NCBI GenBank assembly: GCA_021234535.1
Contig: CM037843.1
Span: 9,856,979-9,920,978 of the forward strand
Direction of reading: 5' to 3'
Origin: Stichopus chloronotus
Lineage: Eukaryota > Echinodermata > Holothuroidea > Aspidochirotida > Stichopodidae
DNA: 64,000 bases
Both the position numbers and the translations under genes were made by a program. Shown one piece after another: positions 40,308 to 51,961 of the stretch. The notes beneath the pieces were generated by a model, which was not told where the DNA came from, searched no databases, and saw only the letters and a program-made list of their open reading frames with translations. Each line of letters starts with the position of its first letter. Position 1 is the stretch's first letter.

Positions 40308-43300
40308 GAGCCGGTAAAAGGACTGTTTCGTTTGAAGAGTCCAGTCAATTCTCTTTTTTGGTTTGTTTTTTTTTTACAGGAAAATGCACTCGATACGATC
40401 TTCGTGGAGAAACGAAAAGGTAAAGCGGTTAAATATGATTTACTTCCAAGAGAGTAAACCAACCTGTTTCGGCGGGAACAATCAACATGTTTTGTTTACT
40501 TTTTTTTCATATTTGCTTTGAGGTTAATGAATAAATGGCTGGATAATCGCTGGATTATGAAAATATGACATTCGTAGAGAGGTTTCTCATGACACTGAAT
40601 TCAAGATACATCGCAATCTTCAACAGAAATAAGACAACTCATCTTTAAATTTCACATAATGTTGCTTTAATGTCAGTAAGCGTTAGGACAGCACACATGT
40701 GACACCTTTTTAACAAATAATTGTGAAATATTTTACATCCTAGGGAAATGTCATTTGATACAGTGATTCATAAGATACGGGAGTAATATTTCTCATCTTT
40801 GCCTTATGTAGTAACCAATATTCTACATTGAGAACGGGTAGCGTTTACTGTGCACCTGAAGTACCTGATTGGATAGTTTGATAGGAAAGATAATTGATGA
40901 CGTTTCCATGTCATTGTTTTTTTTTTTATTCATTTTTGTTTTACATATTCACGTTTTACATATTCAAATTGATATTAACATATTTACTTCGCCCATTCAT
41001 TTTCATTTTACATTTGTGTTATGAATACTTGCTTGCATTCAGGACGACAAGACGCAGGCAAGAGCTCGATTATCAAAGCGTACGGGATATTCCAGATTTA
41101 TGCTATATCGGCAATGTACCGGTACCCCTGCCTCAGACAGGTATATTTACCCTGTAACTTAACGGTATTAGCCACTAAATGAAATTAATATCTCTTTAAA
41201 AACAGCATTTTTTCCCCTCTTTAGCGATATCTTAGTAGCACGTTTCTTTCAAAATTTATGATTTCTTTTACAGGAATACATATTTCCAGCTGTTACATTA
41301 CATAATGGGGATTTGTGATATTGCAGGCACAACTATTTGAATATTTTTTTGCATTTCTTTATAATCTTGACTTTCCGAAGAAACATTACATACAATAGCT
41401 TTTGTCTTTATCTAATTTAGATAAACAGTTCGTTCAGTCACCTCTTGAAATACATAAACTTGAAGAGCATGAAAAGTAAGTTCTTTTCTGCGCATAGATA
41501 TTGTCCATTAACTATATTATTAATCGGCAAATTTGAAGAACGGCACCCTATTTCAAACTACCACTTAGGTAGTTTGTGATACATAAATGGACAATTCTTC
41601 TTCCGCTATTTTTATCTGTGCACTACATATGCATGGATGCCTAGAAAAATACGATTGAGAATCCAAGTTTTCAATACCTTTATCGTCCTTTACTGGCCAA
41701 ATTTTGTATTGTAGCGTTTCTTTCTATAAGAAGGCTAGATCTTAACTCCACCTGCACTGCTGCCCTCTTTCTCCGAAATATTCCATTTTTGACATTTTAG
41801 GTCAAACGTTTGTGTGTGTTACACAATTGCGTTCTTGTCCCTTTTCTTCCCCATGATGCACTGCGCTCGCGAGTAGCAATAGCGCTTATAGGAGACATCA
41901 GCGACACATATACTTGATCCATATTCTAACATAATCAGCGTATCTTCAAATACCTTAAGACCGGAAGTTATAAGAGATTTATACAATTAAAAATAAACAG
42001 ATGGTTTAGTATGCTGGCTATGTTAAAATATGGATCAATAATGGTCCGTAAGTGGCTGCTGTGGTACATCCTGTCGTTATAACCTGACTGCCGTGGTTGG
42101 GGCTTCAAACAATGGCCCCAAGCTGGGATGTGTTACCTGCATGTACAGTTTTCATCATGTTCTGGTTTATCCTGGTAAAATTTATCCGAGTATCAGTCTC
42201 TCAAATCAGGTCATGTATTCATTAACTATAGGTGTCCTTCTGTGGCGCAACATTCTACACACTTGGCAAGAAAAAAAAGTGTCCCTAATCGAAACGCCAA
42301 AAAAACTGAGATGTATCGAAAAGAACTTAGACCACAATGCAGTGAAGTAGGACTAATATTGTTTTAACTCTTAGGGTCTCCACATAACACTTCTCGTTAA
42401 TTAGTGTCACAGCACTGTCAACGAAAGTCCCCTGTAAGTTAGAGTACTGGTTGTTGTTCATTCGTGTTTACTGACCACCACATTTAGATGATGTTATAGT
42501 TACGATGGTTATTGTTATTTTAGTGTACAAGAATTGCTCTGATTGTTAACTGTAGCTTAATTTGTCACACTGTATGTGGAAAGTGATAAAACAATACTAA
42601 ATGAATGAATGAATAAAGATGTCCGTCGACATACATTAATTGTTGGTAGTGGGCCCTTAGGATTGCTGTTGTGCACACCTCGTGTCCAACGAATATTATG
42701 TATACCTTAACCGTTGCCTCCTCTGCAATCAAGTGTGTGATTGTTGTCTTCCAGAGGAGTAAATTTCTTTTCAACTTTGTGCCGGGGGGGGGGGTTAATT
42801 ATCACAACTAGAAACTGGACACAATGCGTGCACGTCGAACGCAAAGTCATGACCGGCGAGGTCCAGGGAATAGACTTACGCACATGTGTCTGTTCACTTA
42901 AGCCTTTGAATTAACATTTTGAAATACCAATTTCCAAAGACTCCACCTCAAAATGATTCCATGCTATTCTTTTCATTTTCTTAAATAGTCACGTGTGTAA
43001 ATTAGACAATTTGAGACTGCTACTTGGAGCAAATATACAAGATAACTTGATCTCATTGTTTTTTTATTTCTTTGTTTTTTAATACTATGTCCAGTAAGTC
43101 TACCGTAGTAGCCGAAATCACCTATATCTCTTTTGTCAGCTGGGCCCTTCTTTGTGGCCCCTTTGTGGCTGCTATCTAGACCTGTGTAAAGCATTAAATC
43201 TGCGGTCACGCAGTATTCAGTAAAGATACTTCCATATTCGTGATATTCACTCAGGCTATATGTCTTCAAAGGAATTATGAGTAATTCATTGATTGCTATA

Positions 43301-43584
43301 TGATTGCAACTGCTGTATCGTAATCAATTATTAACATGTTTATTGTTAATTATTAACATGTTTATTGCAATATACAAAGTTGGTAATCGGTCTTGTTATT
43401 CATTAAGCTATGGTGCTCATCCCAAATATTTATGTTTGTTTTTATGTATTATTTATCTTGACGACTAATCTATAAAAAGTTTATACTTTACATGCAGCTC
43501 ACCAATTAATTGGGAAATAAACGCAGACTGCAAAGTGTCCTCACCAAAGGAAGAGCCGCTATACTCAAATATTAACAAACGAAG
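31943..43584 (+). CDS. ITIM-bearing four-Ig-domain membrane receptor
   Basis: Type I receptor built from eleven exons: 31943-32018, 32430-32735, 33075-33365, 33431-33487, 33624-33926, 34340-34675, 34786-34890, 40380-40419, 41043-41140, 41421-41475 and 43498-43584 (about 585 residues before the unresolved end). All junctions are GT/AG with matching phase; the extracellular exons are all phase 1-1, typical of shuffled Ig modules. Residues 1-25 are a signal peptide. Ig1 (26-127) has TVTC, a GWSF core and DDAGQYKC. Ig2 (128-224) has AQCC, NWFW and LGC. A 19-residue linker exon follows. Ig3 (244-344) has IVC and VKC; Ig4 (345-456) has ILC and YRC. The helix is VICGFLGFLLLLVVIAILI. Many NxS/T sites. 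A LINE occupies the intron after the membrane exon. The family suggests an inhibitory cell-surface receptor; ligand and orthologue are unknown. Confidence 0.85.
32838..33062. repeat. degenerate T-rich tandem repeat in a receptor intron
   Basis: The intron between Ig1 and Ig2 exons is filled with diverged copies of TTTTATTGTCTTTT-like units (TTGTCTTTTTATTG, TTTATTTGTCT). The repeat also acts as an extended pyrimidine tract before the acceptor at 33073. Open frames over it encode only F/L/Y/C-rich sequence and are artefacts. Confidence 0.7.
34930..35024. repeat. TA/TATG microsatellite at the LINE 5' side
   Basis: Imperfect TA repeat with ACATAC and TATG interruptions, directly preceding the LINE. 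A matching TA tract follows the LINE 3' end. Confidence 0.9.
35193..35972 (+). CDS. LINE ORF1 protein (RNA-binding, coiled coil plus RRM)
   Basis: Intact 259-residue ORF1p. It begins MPAGRPKGSKNKPK, whose GRPKGSKNK matches an AT-hook-like DNA-binding motif. Residues about 50-130 form a coiled coil (regular leucine/charged heptads, for example KRLKVLETENVRLKAQCENL). The conserved RCSRRNNIRIIGYPE at about 127-141 marks the start of the RRM of L1-type ORF1 proteins, and a basic C-terminal domain follows. ORF1p of this family trimerises, coats the element RNA and acts as a chaperone in the ribonucleoprotein. Length is normal for Tx1/L1 ORF1p. The intact frame suggests the insertion is fairly young. 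Confidence 0.9.
   Translation: MPAGRPKGSKNKPKEPPSKSTLFNTRSKATTLITQPSLQPTTMATSHTTLEQSIDEAIEKILQKVASDLKTMKRDFMHALNEHDKRLKVLETENVRLKAQCENLGKELQDQVKLGETHSEELNKLERCSRRNNIRIIGYPERDQENCDTIVSEVLQKVGLEHCKLERSHRDGRRIPGKPRHIIAKLTYYKDKVFLMKNARRSLANERFFIVEDLTIKDLNEKRRWKDEVSRLFANGTFLHFSGGRWRTRDGRPYPFQSS
36382..40103 (+). pseudogene. LINE ORF2 (endonuclease/reverse transcriptase), disrupted
   Basis: Starts MESLKLVTYNARGL. The APE-type endonuclease shows YNARG, LLQETH and GGDFN in the first frame (36382-37020) and the SDH motif near 37066 in the next, so one frameshift lies at about 36990-37017. A second lesion is TAG 37476-37478, inside the conserved RWVE-GEKSTKYFLNL segment, in frame with the rest. The third part (open to 40103) carries the RT: KSPGSDGL, PIPKPGK-like LIPKPGKD, FLLDFEKAFDKIDW, RGVRHGCPLSP and LLQYADD (YADD at 38460-38471). 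Near the C-terminus CTFCKREEETLDHLFWSC is the zinc-knuckle-like motif of this clade. This copy is probably not autonomous. Confidence 0.93.
40231..40304. repeat. TA microsatellite at the LINE 3' end
   Basis: ATGTATGTA followed by a pure TA run, directly after the A-rich LINE tail. It may be part of the original TA target interrupted by the element. Confidence 0.95.
40380..43584 (+). CDS. cytoplasmic-tail exons of the Ig receptor, including ITIM
   Basis: Four short tail exons follow the LINE-bearing intron: 40380-40419 (phase 1 to 2), 41043-41140 (2 to 1), 41421-41475 (1 to 2) and 43498-43584 (2 to 2). Acceptors and donors are good (for example tttttttacag, CAG|GTATAT and AAA|GTAAGT). The second starts with a basic stretch (RTTRRRQ) and then carries LDYQSV at 41065-41082, a canonical ITIM ([ILVS]xYxx[ILV]) centred on Tyr515 of the model. 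In vertebrates phosphorylated ITIMs recruit SHP-1/SHP-2. The last exon carries PLYSNI around Tyr578, a YxN motif of the Grb2-SH2 type. The frame is open at 43584 in phase 2, so the C-terminus lies in a later exon. Confidence 0.7.
43095..43179 (+). CDS. candidate alternative tail exon of the Ig receptor
   Basis: Lies between receptor tail exons 10 and 11. An unusually long pyrimidine tract (about 43057-43092) ends in tatgtccag. Entered in phase 2, matching exon 10, the frame reads KSTVVAEITYISFVSW and continues to TAG 43177-43179. EITYISF resembles an ITIM (I at -2; F instead of I/L/V at +3). No phase-2 donor exists inside it, so it would be an alternative last exon rather than a cassette. The opposite strand is also open here, so coding status is uncertain. 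Confidence 0.3.
43326..43367. repeat. 22-bp tandem duplication
   Basis: AATTATTAACATGTTTATTG occurs twice, separated by TT, in the intron before receptor exon 11. Confidence 0.9.
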
Positions 43585-43692
43585 GTACAATTTTTTTTTA
43601 CTTTTTTGAAAACGATACTGTGGCAAATACATTGCAATGCTTTCACACATGTACGTTTGGGGGAAAATAATTTGTTATGAGATCAATGTCAG

Positions 43693-43828
43693 TTATTTTG
43701 ACCGATCAAAGGAATATGAAAGAATTAAAGACAAAAGAGGAAGCGAAGCGTATAGTACATATCAGCATGACCCCAATCATTTTACATGGAAACAAAGAAA
43801 AATTTATAATATCGGAGTACAATATTAG
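43693..43828 (+). CDS. candidate tail exon with clustered tyrosines
   Basis: Follows exon 11 by 108 bp. Entered in phase 2 (as exon 11 leaves) it reads SYFDRSKEYERIKDKRGSEA followed by YSTYQHD and stays open to TAG 43826-43828. The polar, charged composition with Y-E-R-I and YSTY suits a signalling tail. The acceptor (tgagatcaatgtcag) has a poor pyrimidine tract, which lowers confidence. An alternative with a much better acceptor at 44005-44006 (ttgtttttccccag) would end the protein after only four residues (STFK). Confidence 0.3.
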
Positions 43829-45353
43829 CCGACAATGGTAATTTGCCAAAACATGCAGTTGTAATCTTTTCCTCAGGAGGAATTGCTAATTAATACATAT
43901 TACTCTTTACTGGGCAAAATATTATCAGGAACTAGTTTCCAGTACATAGGACTAGTTTAAAAATTATAGTGTTTGTATGTTTTATATTTTTTCTTGTTTT
44001 TCCCCAGTACATTCAAGTAACAATTTACATTGCATGGGAATCAAGAACTCAAAGTCGAAAACATGAAATACTTCACAATAAACGACTGGATGAAGAGACA
44101 AGATGTAAAGGTGCCGACACATTTGCCTCGTTCCTCACAACGCCATGTCGGAGATGCGTCAGTGTGAACTTGACATATGATTGGATGTTGATGAGATTAG
44201 AACGTGACTGACATTGTCTCGTTCCGCAACTATATCTGGCCTCATGGAGGTCGATCCTGGGAGGGGGACAGGGGGACGTGACCCACACTTTTGAGCTGGG
44301 GGACATATCACAAAATGCCCCCCCCCCCTAACTTTCGTCACGAAAAACTATCAACGTTTTGTCCCTATATTCACATCAAGAGTTTAAGAGACGAATAAAC
44401 TTTGACGTTTCGACAAAGCATATTTGAACAGATTGTTGTATGAAAGGCCCAAACTTGTTAGAATTACAATTTTAAGAACCATGTTATACCACCGTACCTT
44501 CGTTAGACCACAAAGTCGAAATTGCACCTATCTTCACTTCTTTTCACTAATCAATGTGTGTACGTTCACGTCACTACATCCCGGATTGGAGTACCTTAAA
44601 TGAACGAGTGCTCTCCCGGTCACACAATGTACACTGCAACGCAAACTTGGTACGGAAGGGTAGCAGAAACAAGAGAGCCAAAAATAGAAAAAAAAGTATC
44701 CCAATGTTAGAGATGATATATCAAAATTCACTTCTCTTTCAGTTGAATCCCTACCCCCCCCCCCCCCAGAAAAAAAGGAAAAATGACAAGTGCTCAGAGA
44801 ATAAGGTAAAAGTATGATTCTTCTATCGTCTTAACCTATATGATCTGATATGTTTTACCATTTTTCATAGACTGATTTTTTCCTCGTTACTTGAAAATTA
44901 CAGACAGGAGATTTTTTTTTTTTTTTAAGGCTGGGTACATGAAGCTTAAAACACCCGGGAAATGCAGTTTCTCCATCTAGAGGGTTTTGCAAAGACAAAC
45001 ATATTCTTGTACTCTACGTGACAACCGGCATCAGTTTGCATTGTCCTGATAGAACTCAGCCCCAATATCTTTTCGTTCTGCTATTACTGTTGCAAACGTA
45101 CTTCAGTCTCTGTGACAGCCTCAGTACAAGTAACATATGTTACCGATATACGATAATATTTTCAACAGTTTAGGGTACGGACTTGAATGATAAGTGGATA
45201 ACTTGCTAACTTAAGCATGTGAAAATGCATGTCAACCATGGTTACCCAGTGTAATGGACTATTGCATTACTAAATGGAACTGTTCATGTCAAGTTAATGA
45301 CTATACACTCCTTTTATATGTATTCCTTGTTTGCTTCTTATTCCCGTGTCCAG

Positions 45354-45482
45354 GTCAGATTCCTAGCAGGAGGGTCAGAACGAAAATAGGAGTATGGCCT
45401 CTGCATGTGAATAGTATTAATGTTTTTTCACCAAAAAACATCGTGGACCCAGATCAGTACTTACCAATTAACGGGATCACTA
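45354..45482 (+). CDS. candidate tail exon (phase 1-1)
   Basis: Strong acceptor (tgcttcttattcccgtgtccag) then 43 codons in phase 1: basic start (PSRRVRTKIGVWPL) and an acidic end (NIVDPDQYLPI, with Y-L-P-I). A weak donor ACTA|GTGTAA gives phase 1. The phases allow exon 9 (out phase 1) to join here and then the 53116 exon. Could alternatively be an exon of an unrelated gene. Confidence 0.35.
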
Positions 45483-48400
45483 GTGTAAACGATTTTTTTT
45501 TTTTTGTTGATTTTCGGTTCTTACATTAATATGGGACATATTTAATACGTTTGTTTTTGCACGTTTTGTCCAACGGAAGTACATGAATTTACAAATAAGC
45601 GAGAATATTAGTAATCATATAAATATATCGTAAATAAAATAATATAAAAACATGTATCGAACCAGGGGCTAGTTACTGGTAGCTTTGCTAAACCCCTAGA
45701 TCGGGTTTAAACTGAGGTCCAGGACTTAGTCCTGATGTAATTATAAATATCTTCAGTCATGTTATTTTAACATTTACTTTAACATTCACGAATTTAAAAC
45801 ATCTTCAGATCTAATGTAAATCACCATACTCGAAAGTTAATGTCATCGCCCATGCACACAAACAGAAAAAAAGACTCTGAAGTATGTCTGCACTGGCACA
45901 CATGATAAGACAACTTTCCCTGGTGAGTCAACACAAAGTTCACAGCTGGATGTTAAAATCATTTGGCACGCCGGCAATTAGAAGACGATTTAGTCGTAAT
46001 TTATAACGCTGCAATTCGTAACATTAACCGACAATAAATTGCAACAACCTTTTTTTATTACCCAAGTCACATGTACTCTTTCAGGTCATTAAGTGAAGAT
46101 TTTCAACTCATAATGGTGCTTTCTAACGAGCAAAAGGAGAATGAGTGAAAGTGCAATTGCAAGAGGCAATAATTTCAGCTCATCTTTCAGCCTATTGATT
46201 AAGCGGTGCATTTCGCGTTACTAGTATGTCCGATAGAGCGAGGGAAAACTCCTTTACTGCTTACTTGCTGTGGTAAATGAAAACGAAACAAGTATGCAAT
46301 ACACGCTCTTGCAACTCCCAGCCATATGGCCTCCATGATCATTTTTTTCACACATTACCATACGTATTCTTAATTTCAAGACTCCACATCGGGCACTGGG
46401 AAATGAATGTAAAGTATGCCAAGCACACATTGTGCTATCACTTGGCCAACCTCGCTTAAGCAATTTCTTTTGTAATACCAGCTGCCTGGTAATGCTAGCA
46501 ATGTGGAACAGTCCATCATCATCAATAGTACGATGACCAATTGGCTTTGTGTTTGTGCACCTCAAAGTAAGCCTATCTCAGTCGTCAGAGGCGGCGCTCA
46601 GTTACTAAAATTATTTAGGGTTACCATTGACTCAACGAGTACAGTCAAGCAGATATGAAACAAAAATTGGTCCAGATGTTCAATTTAGGCAGAGAGTTGC
46701 CTACGGGGGTATTTTGACACAATGAACTAAAACATTATACCGGATCCAAAAGGTCTGACCAACGGGTCGGCCACCATTTTGAATTCCAATATGGCCGCCA
46801 TGACAAAATATTGAACATTGCTATCTTGGGATCAAAATGATCTGTTCGACTGAAATTTGGTACACAAAGGCATTTTGACATGCATGCTGCATTTAATAAT
46901 GAGACTGAAATTCTATCTCAATACATAACATGTATAGATATATTTGTCAGGCTATAGCCGGACATTCTGTTATTCTTTTAAAATGACGTCAGGGTCTCTA
47001 TCCATCGTCAATGTGTATCAAACTTCTCCCACCATGGTCCTCTGCGTGTAAGCAAAAGATGTTACTAGTTAAGATGTGAAAAAATACTTGTCTGAAAATA
47101 AAGTCTGAAACCTGAAAACGTAGACCCCCCCACCCCACCCCCAATTAATGGAATTATATTCAGTTTGTGGGATAGCTCACCATCTCCTCCCTGCCCCAGG
47201 AATCGACACCCCTGGAGAAAGAAAACAACTGCTCATATGCCGTAACGTACGCTGATGCAGTTGCCTTCCGAGTTGTCTGCCAGGCTTGTGTTCATTGCAA
47301 CAGGGGGCTCCCTGCTCTTATAACATAGCGTTGACGAGTGAACGAAGACCCGAGTCTCACCTGGTAGTCAATCACAGCACACAAGTTCAAGTAAACACTA
47401 CACGTCAGGATCTGTACGTGTACGTGTTTATACAAACACTGTCATAATGAAACGTGCGTAACTTTGGGAAGACGAAAGGGGCGAGGGGGTTGAGATAGTT
47501 GCCATAGAGACAAGTTACACACGGCATTTCAGTACCATCAAGCAACATTTGTTTCAGATTCATTGTTGAGACCCTTTAAGGGGGAGTGAAATCTTGTAAT
47601 ACGTTTAAGAAGTATGAAGCAGAGGTATGTTTTTAACAAACGCAGATTTCAAAAGTTTCATTTAAAAGTATTCTTCTCGTCTCAAGCTACACAGGTTTCA
47701 ATTTTACAGAATGGTGCTGGTAATTTCGTTTCAGGTTAATGTAAACAGACTTGAGTATGTCAAAGTAGGATGTCATCAGAATGGCAGATTCCGTATTGAG
47801 TTGGCATGAATTTTCAAACTGAAATAGCATGAAAAGTAAACAATTTAATGTGGATTGGTGATGGTGTTCACCACATTCTAGTCCCATATATAACAGGAGA
47901 TGAAATATTTAAATGGCACATGTTCTGACTTTCATTCTCCTTTCAGCATATTCACAAAATTGTTATAAGCCAGGGTCCAAAAAGTGAAATTATTGACGTT
48001 TTTGTACTTAGTATAGTTATGGGGTTAAACTAATTGCTAATTGTCAGCTTTTTCATGTAATAGTACCCTTCCAAATTGTCTTAAATTATCCATATCGACT
48101 TAGTGCGTCGCTTCAATTTGCAAACAAGTTACAAAGAGAAAAGAGATGAGAGCCAATAAAATCAACCGTACAGTGACCGATCGACCGTGACAAATCAAGA
48201 AAATTAATGCTTGTGCACTTTGACGACATCCTTGAAATATTATGGTAACTTCCCATGAATGTTTATTGGTATACAAGAAACAATCAAAACAAAGGGAATG
48301 ATTGTTTCCCAAGAGCGTAATCTGTTTACTTTTACTTGTTTTGAGAAAATATTTGAGACTATGCCGGGACTGAAGGAAAGATAATAATTGGGAGTAGTTG

Positions 48401-49337
48401 AGATTTCGCTGCTTAGTTGTCATGTTTTAACTTTATTGCTTGGTCGTATTATTACTAACCGTAATGGAAGGTATAAAGTGAAGCATGAATCGGACTCTAT
48501 CTAGTCAAACGGTGCGCATGCACGAAAGGCCTTGCGGATCCTAAGCCTCCTCTGAAAACTGCAGCAATATGCACTGTACAGAATTAGGAAGCAGAATGCG
48601 GTGAGAATTTACAAGGGCTACAGGCAGGAAGAATGACTCTCTACAACGCGGTTTAGGTCTTACTGGTTGGAGAACCCATGGAGAACATATCCATCACGAA
48701 GAGAAAGACTCAGTTACAAGCTTTTACAAAAGCCCTGGAACGCATTGCACATTGTGGTACTGGTAATAGTCGTGACACATTATACAGAAAGGCTAAGTTC
48801 GGGTTCTTGAATGTTCATCGACTGTCGAGAAGGGCAGTTTTAATTTGAGAAGCAATTAAGATAATGTAAACGTGTAAATGCTACTAATATTTTCAGTATA
48901 GATAATAGCCTAATTAGCGAAATATTCAAGGTCTTAATTGTTCTTCAAATCGGGCGGGGAATGGGGGGGGGAAAGCAATTAAGGGGTGGGACCCTTAGCG
49001 TTCAAAGTACCAATTAATCAGTCAGCGAACCAACGACACAGTATGCGACTTTCTCGAGGCAAGCAATAACAACGTTGGGATAAGTTCCATAGTCACTTTA
49101 GACACTTTAGACTTACAAGCCGCGTTCCCTTTCACGTTGTTGTCTGTCTACTCGGGAGGCTCCATAGATTTTGCTTTCTGCAAATTAAAAGGACCTATAT
49201 AGTACATAGTGTACAAACAAATGCTTAGTAAGTAAACCTGCCGAATGCAACCTAACAACTTAATGTTCCAGCTAAATCATGAATTGTTGCATTATCGTTG
49301 TGCAAAGCAAAGCAAAGCAAATGTTTCAAGTTGAAGT

Positions 49338-49338
<1 letters not shown>
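45483..49338. other. non-coding stretch
   Basis: No supported exon. Around 46690-46980 the sequence (CCAAAAGGTCTGACC, AATATGGCCGCCATGAC, GAAATTTGGTACAC) resembles an old dispersed repeat, but no boundaries are visible. A tract of C and CCCCACCCC lies near 47125-47145. Confidence 0.4.

Positions 49339-49429
<91 letters not shown>
49339..49429. repeat. TA microsatellite
   Basis: Pure TA run of about 91 bp. Confidence 0.97.
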
Positions 49430-49431
<2 letters not shown>

Positions 49432-49859
49432 ACGAAGGTTCCTGTCAACATTTCTTATGACAAATGATTCCAGTTTACATTTTTTTTCCTGTTAATCTGT
49501 GGTTCAAATATAATGACATTAGAAGAAAACGAGACACAAAGAAACTGAAGTCGTTGATTTTAAATATAAATGTATGAAAATGTTATTTCAGTGCACGATT
49601 CGTGTGTACAAAGGAAGTGATGTAATTTTATGTCACATTGATAGGGATCAATTTATATCAAAACTGGAATCAAAAAATGATTTGATGCCTAATTATAACA
49701 TAGTACAAATCAGGCAACTGGCTCCAGTATTTACTGTTTATGATGCCTCATAGGAGATCTAGTTTGGTAGACTTCTTTCAAAAATATCTCTCGGCTGCCC
49801 GGTCTGTATACAATCACTTTATGTGTGATTGCCAAAATACCGATTTGATTTTATGCAGT

Positions 49860-51189
49860 CTAACTACGTGATGCAAGTAGACACTTTAAATTCAGTTCAC
49901 TTGATAGTTGATCTGATCTAGTCATATCCAATCGGATGTTATGAATGAAGTTGTAGATATCCTCCTCCGTGATTGGGTCACGTAGTCGCGGTTCAACATT
50001 GATCACTTCTTTGATTAAATGTTTCTGTTTCTTTGCAACATTCCTTGGACATGTGAACTCACGTCTCGTGACGTCACGATATCTGTTCCACTTGGCATCC
50101 TTCAGAGTGCTAGGCGGAGCATTGTTTAGATATTTTGCCGGTTTCCTTAAACATCCCCGCCTCCGTTTAGCAGCAAGAAGGTTTGGTGTTAAAGGTGTGA
50201 CTGGCATGAAGGAGAAACGAGACGAAAATATCTCCTCGACGCCACTCTCTTAGTCAAAGTGATGGCGTTTTCTCCCTTTGTGTTTCAATGCCGGGGATTG
50301 TTCAACAGTTTCAAAGAACAGACCCCCTGCCATTAAAACACCTCCTGTTCCTGAAATGAAATAAAGTGATAATTTCCTAAGTCATTTAAGGTAATGACGT
50401 AAAACCGAATTTAAATGGCATTAAAAATAAAAGTTCGTAATTGAACATTTGTTTCATGAGAATATTAATTAAGAATAGCCTTTTTCTCTAATTTCTTTTC
50501 AATCTCTAATATCGTGTCAATCAAGAGTAAGTTTCTTGTACCGTACTTCCGCCAATACTTTAAATAAGAATTTCATAAGAACAATATGATTTACTGCAAT
50601 AATTTGATTGAAATTGTGACACGTTGCTACAAAGTGACAATTCTATACTAATGTTGCAGACGGCATACTGCATATCGCAGACGAATGAAAATCGTAAGTT
50701 CTACTAAATCGTTTACGAGCCGTTTTCGCTTTTGAGCAGTTAATTAGGTTCACATATTTTGGGATGTTTAAAGTGAAGTCTTCAAAGGTGCTTGCACAAT
50801 GTTTTGAGACTATAAGCTAAAATGACATAGTTCTAGACATTTTGAAACAATAGTCCAGATAACTGCGAATGCTGAGGGCGGGTATTTTCCTTTCTTAGTA
50901 TAGGCTTACAAGTCAGGCTGACAAACTTACTGAGGGGGACCCGATAAAGAGGGGACTGTAGTATTCTACCAAATAAATGTTTATGTAGGTTTTGTCGGTA
51001 GCCTAACATGATAGGGAAGCAGACACAGCCTATGCAGTTGAAAGCCTAACCTTTCGTATAGCATGTGCATTGTCTATTTTCTATTCCGTATATTCACGGA
51101 TTTTTGTTCAGTTGTTTTACGAAAGAGGGGAATAAGGATTTAATCTTACCTTCAAAATTCTCTCCGTTTGATCCTTCAGTGATATGCAT
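49860..51189 (-). CDS. two-exon gene with an in-frame TAA followed by a long open extension
   Basis: Minus strand. Exon 1 51150-51189 starts at ATG 51189 (MHITEGSNGENFE) and ends at donor AAG|GTAAGA. Exon 2 begins at 50350 after tttatttcatttcag; phases join (G + GA). The frame reads TGGVLMAGGLFFETVEQSPA, then KHKGRKRHHFD, and meets TAA at 50252-50250, giving 46 residues. The same frame is then open for 129 codons to TAG 49862-49860. The extension is basic and coding-like (AAKRRRGCLRKPAKYLNNAP; KWNRYRDVTRREFTCPRNVA; acidic EEDIYNFIHNI). So much open frame in AT-rich DNA is unlikely by chance, and both parts look like one protein of about 176 residues. I do not recognise the family. Options: nonsense allele or pseudogene, readthrough, or sequence error. 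Confidence 0.6.
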
Positions 51190-51961
51190 TTTCAGATGAA
51201 AATATTCAAAAGAGTGTTAGAGCGTGTGTAATGCACAACTTGATTAAATCAGCGATGGTACACTTTTGTTGTTAGCAACACATGTATGTCAACAACGTCA
51301 TCATATCTACTGTGTACAATGTGCGTGCAAGATACATGTTTTTCGAACGAGCTACGCAACAATGACAACGAAACAGAATGCACAATTGATCGATTCACGA
51401 CTAAACAAAACAAAGCGCGCAATATTAGATTTAGCGTTCATTATGTGGAGCTTACATTCCTCTAAAGGTCGTGTGACTTGTATCCAGCAAAGTTGCAGAG
51501 TGAAACCCTAAACAAGAGGACAATCCACGGGGTTGCAAATCTCATCACCAGTATTTTGCATGGTCATTCGATACCCATCATTTCATGAACTCCCAAAGTG
51601 CTCTGAGCTATATATTTCATCAGAGATTCAGATTGCTTGTTCGCGTTAAGTGCAGTGGATAGACGCATGCTGAATATTCAGTGACTTAATGCTATATAGT
51701 GGTCTATATAGTATATGCAGAACACTGTGTATGCATAGAACGGCAACAAATACCGTACCTGCATGCGCACTCATACGTACAATGTGCCTAGAAAAAAAAA
51801 TCGAGTTTGCGTCAAAGGTACGTATTCTCAGAAATGCGTGTGCGTCACAGTATTCTTCAGATCCACACGCACCGTCACTCTGGATGTTTTGTAATACCTC
51901 GAAAAGTGCGGTGTGTGCGTGATTCAATTGGACGACTAACCGTCAAAAAAGAGCGCGCGCA

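Noticed and set aside
42973..43269. 98-residue minus-strand frame opposite the 43095 candidate
   Set aside because: Somewhat coding-like in composition, but no acceptor, donor or family pattern; the + strand splice signal is stronger.
45640..45735. tRNA B-box-like GGTTCGATAC (minus strand)
   Set aside because: No matching A box, acceptor stem or anticodon loop could be drawn.
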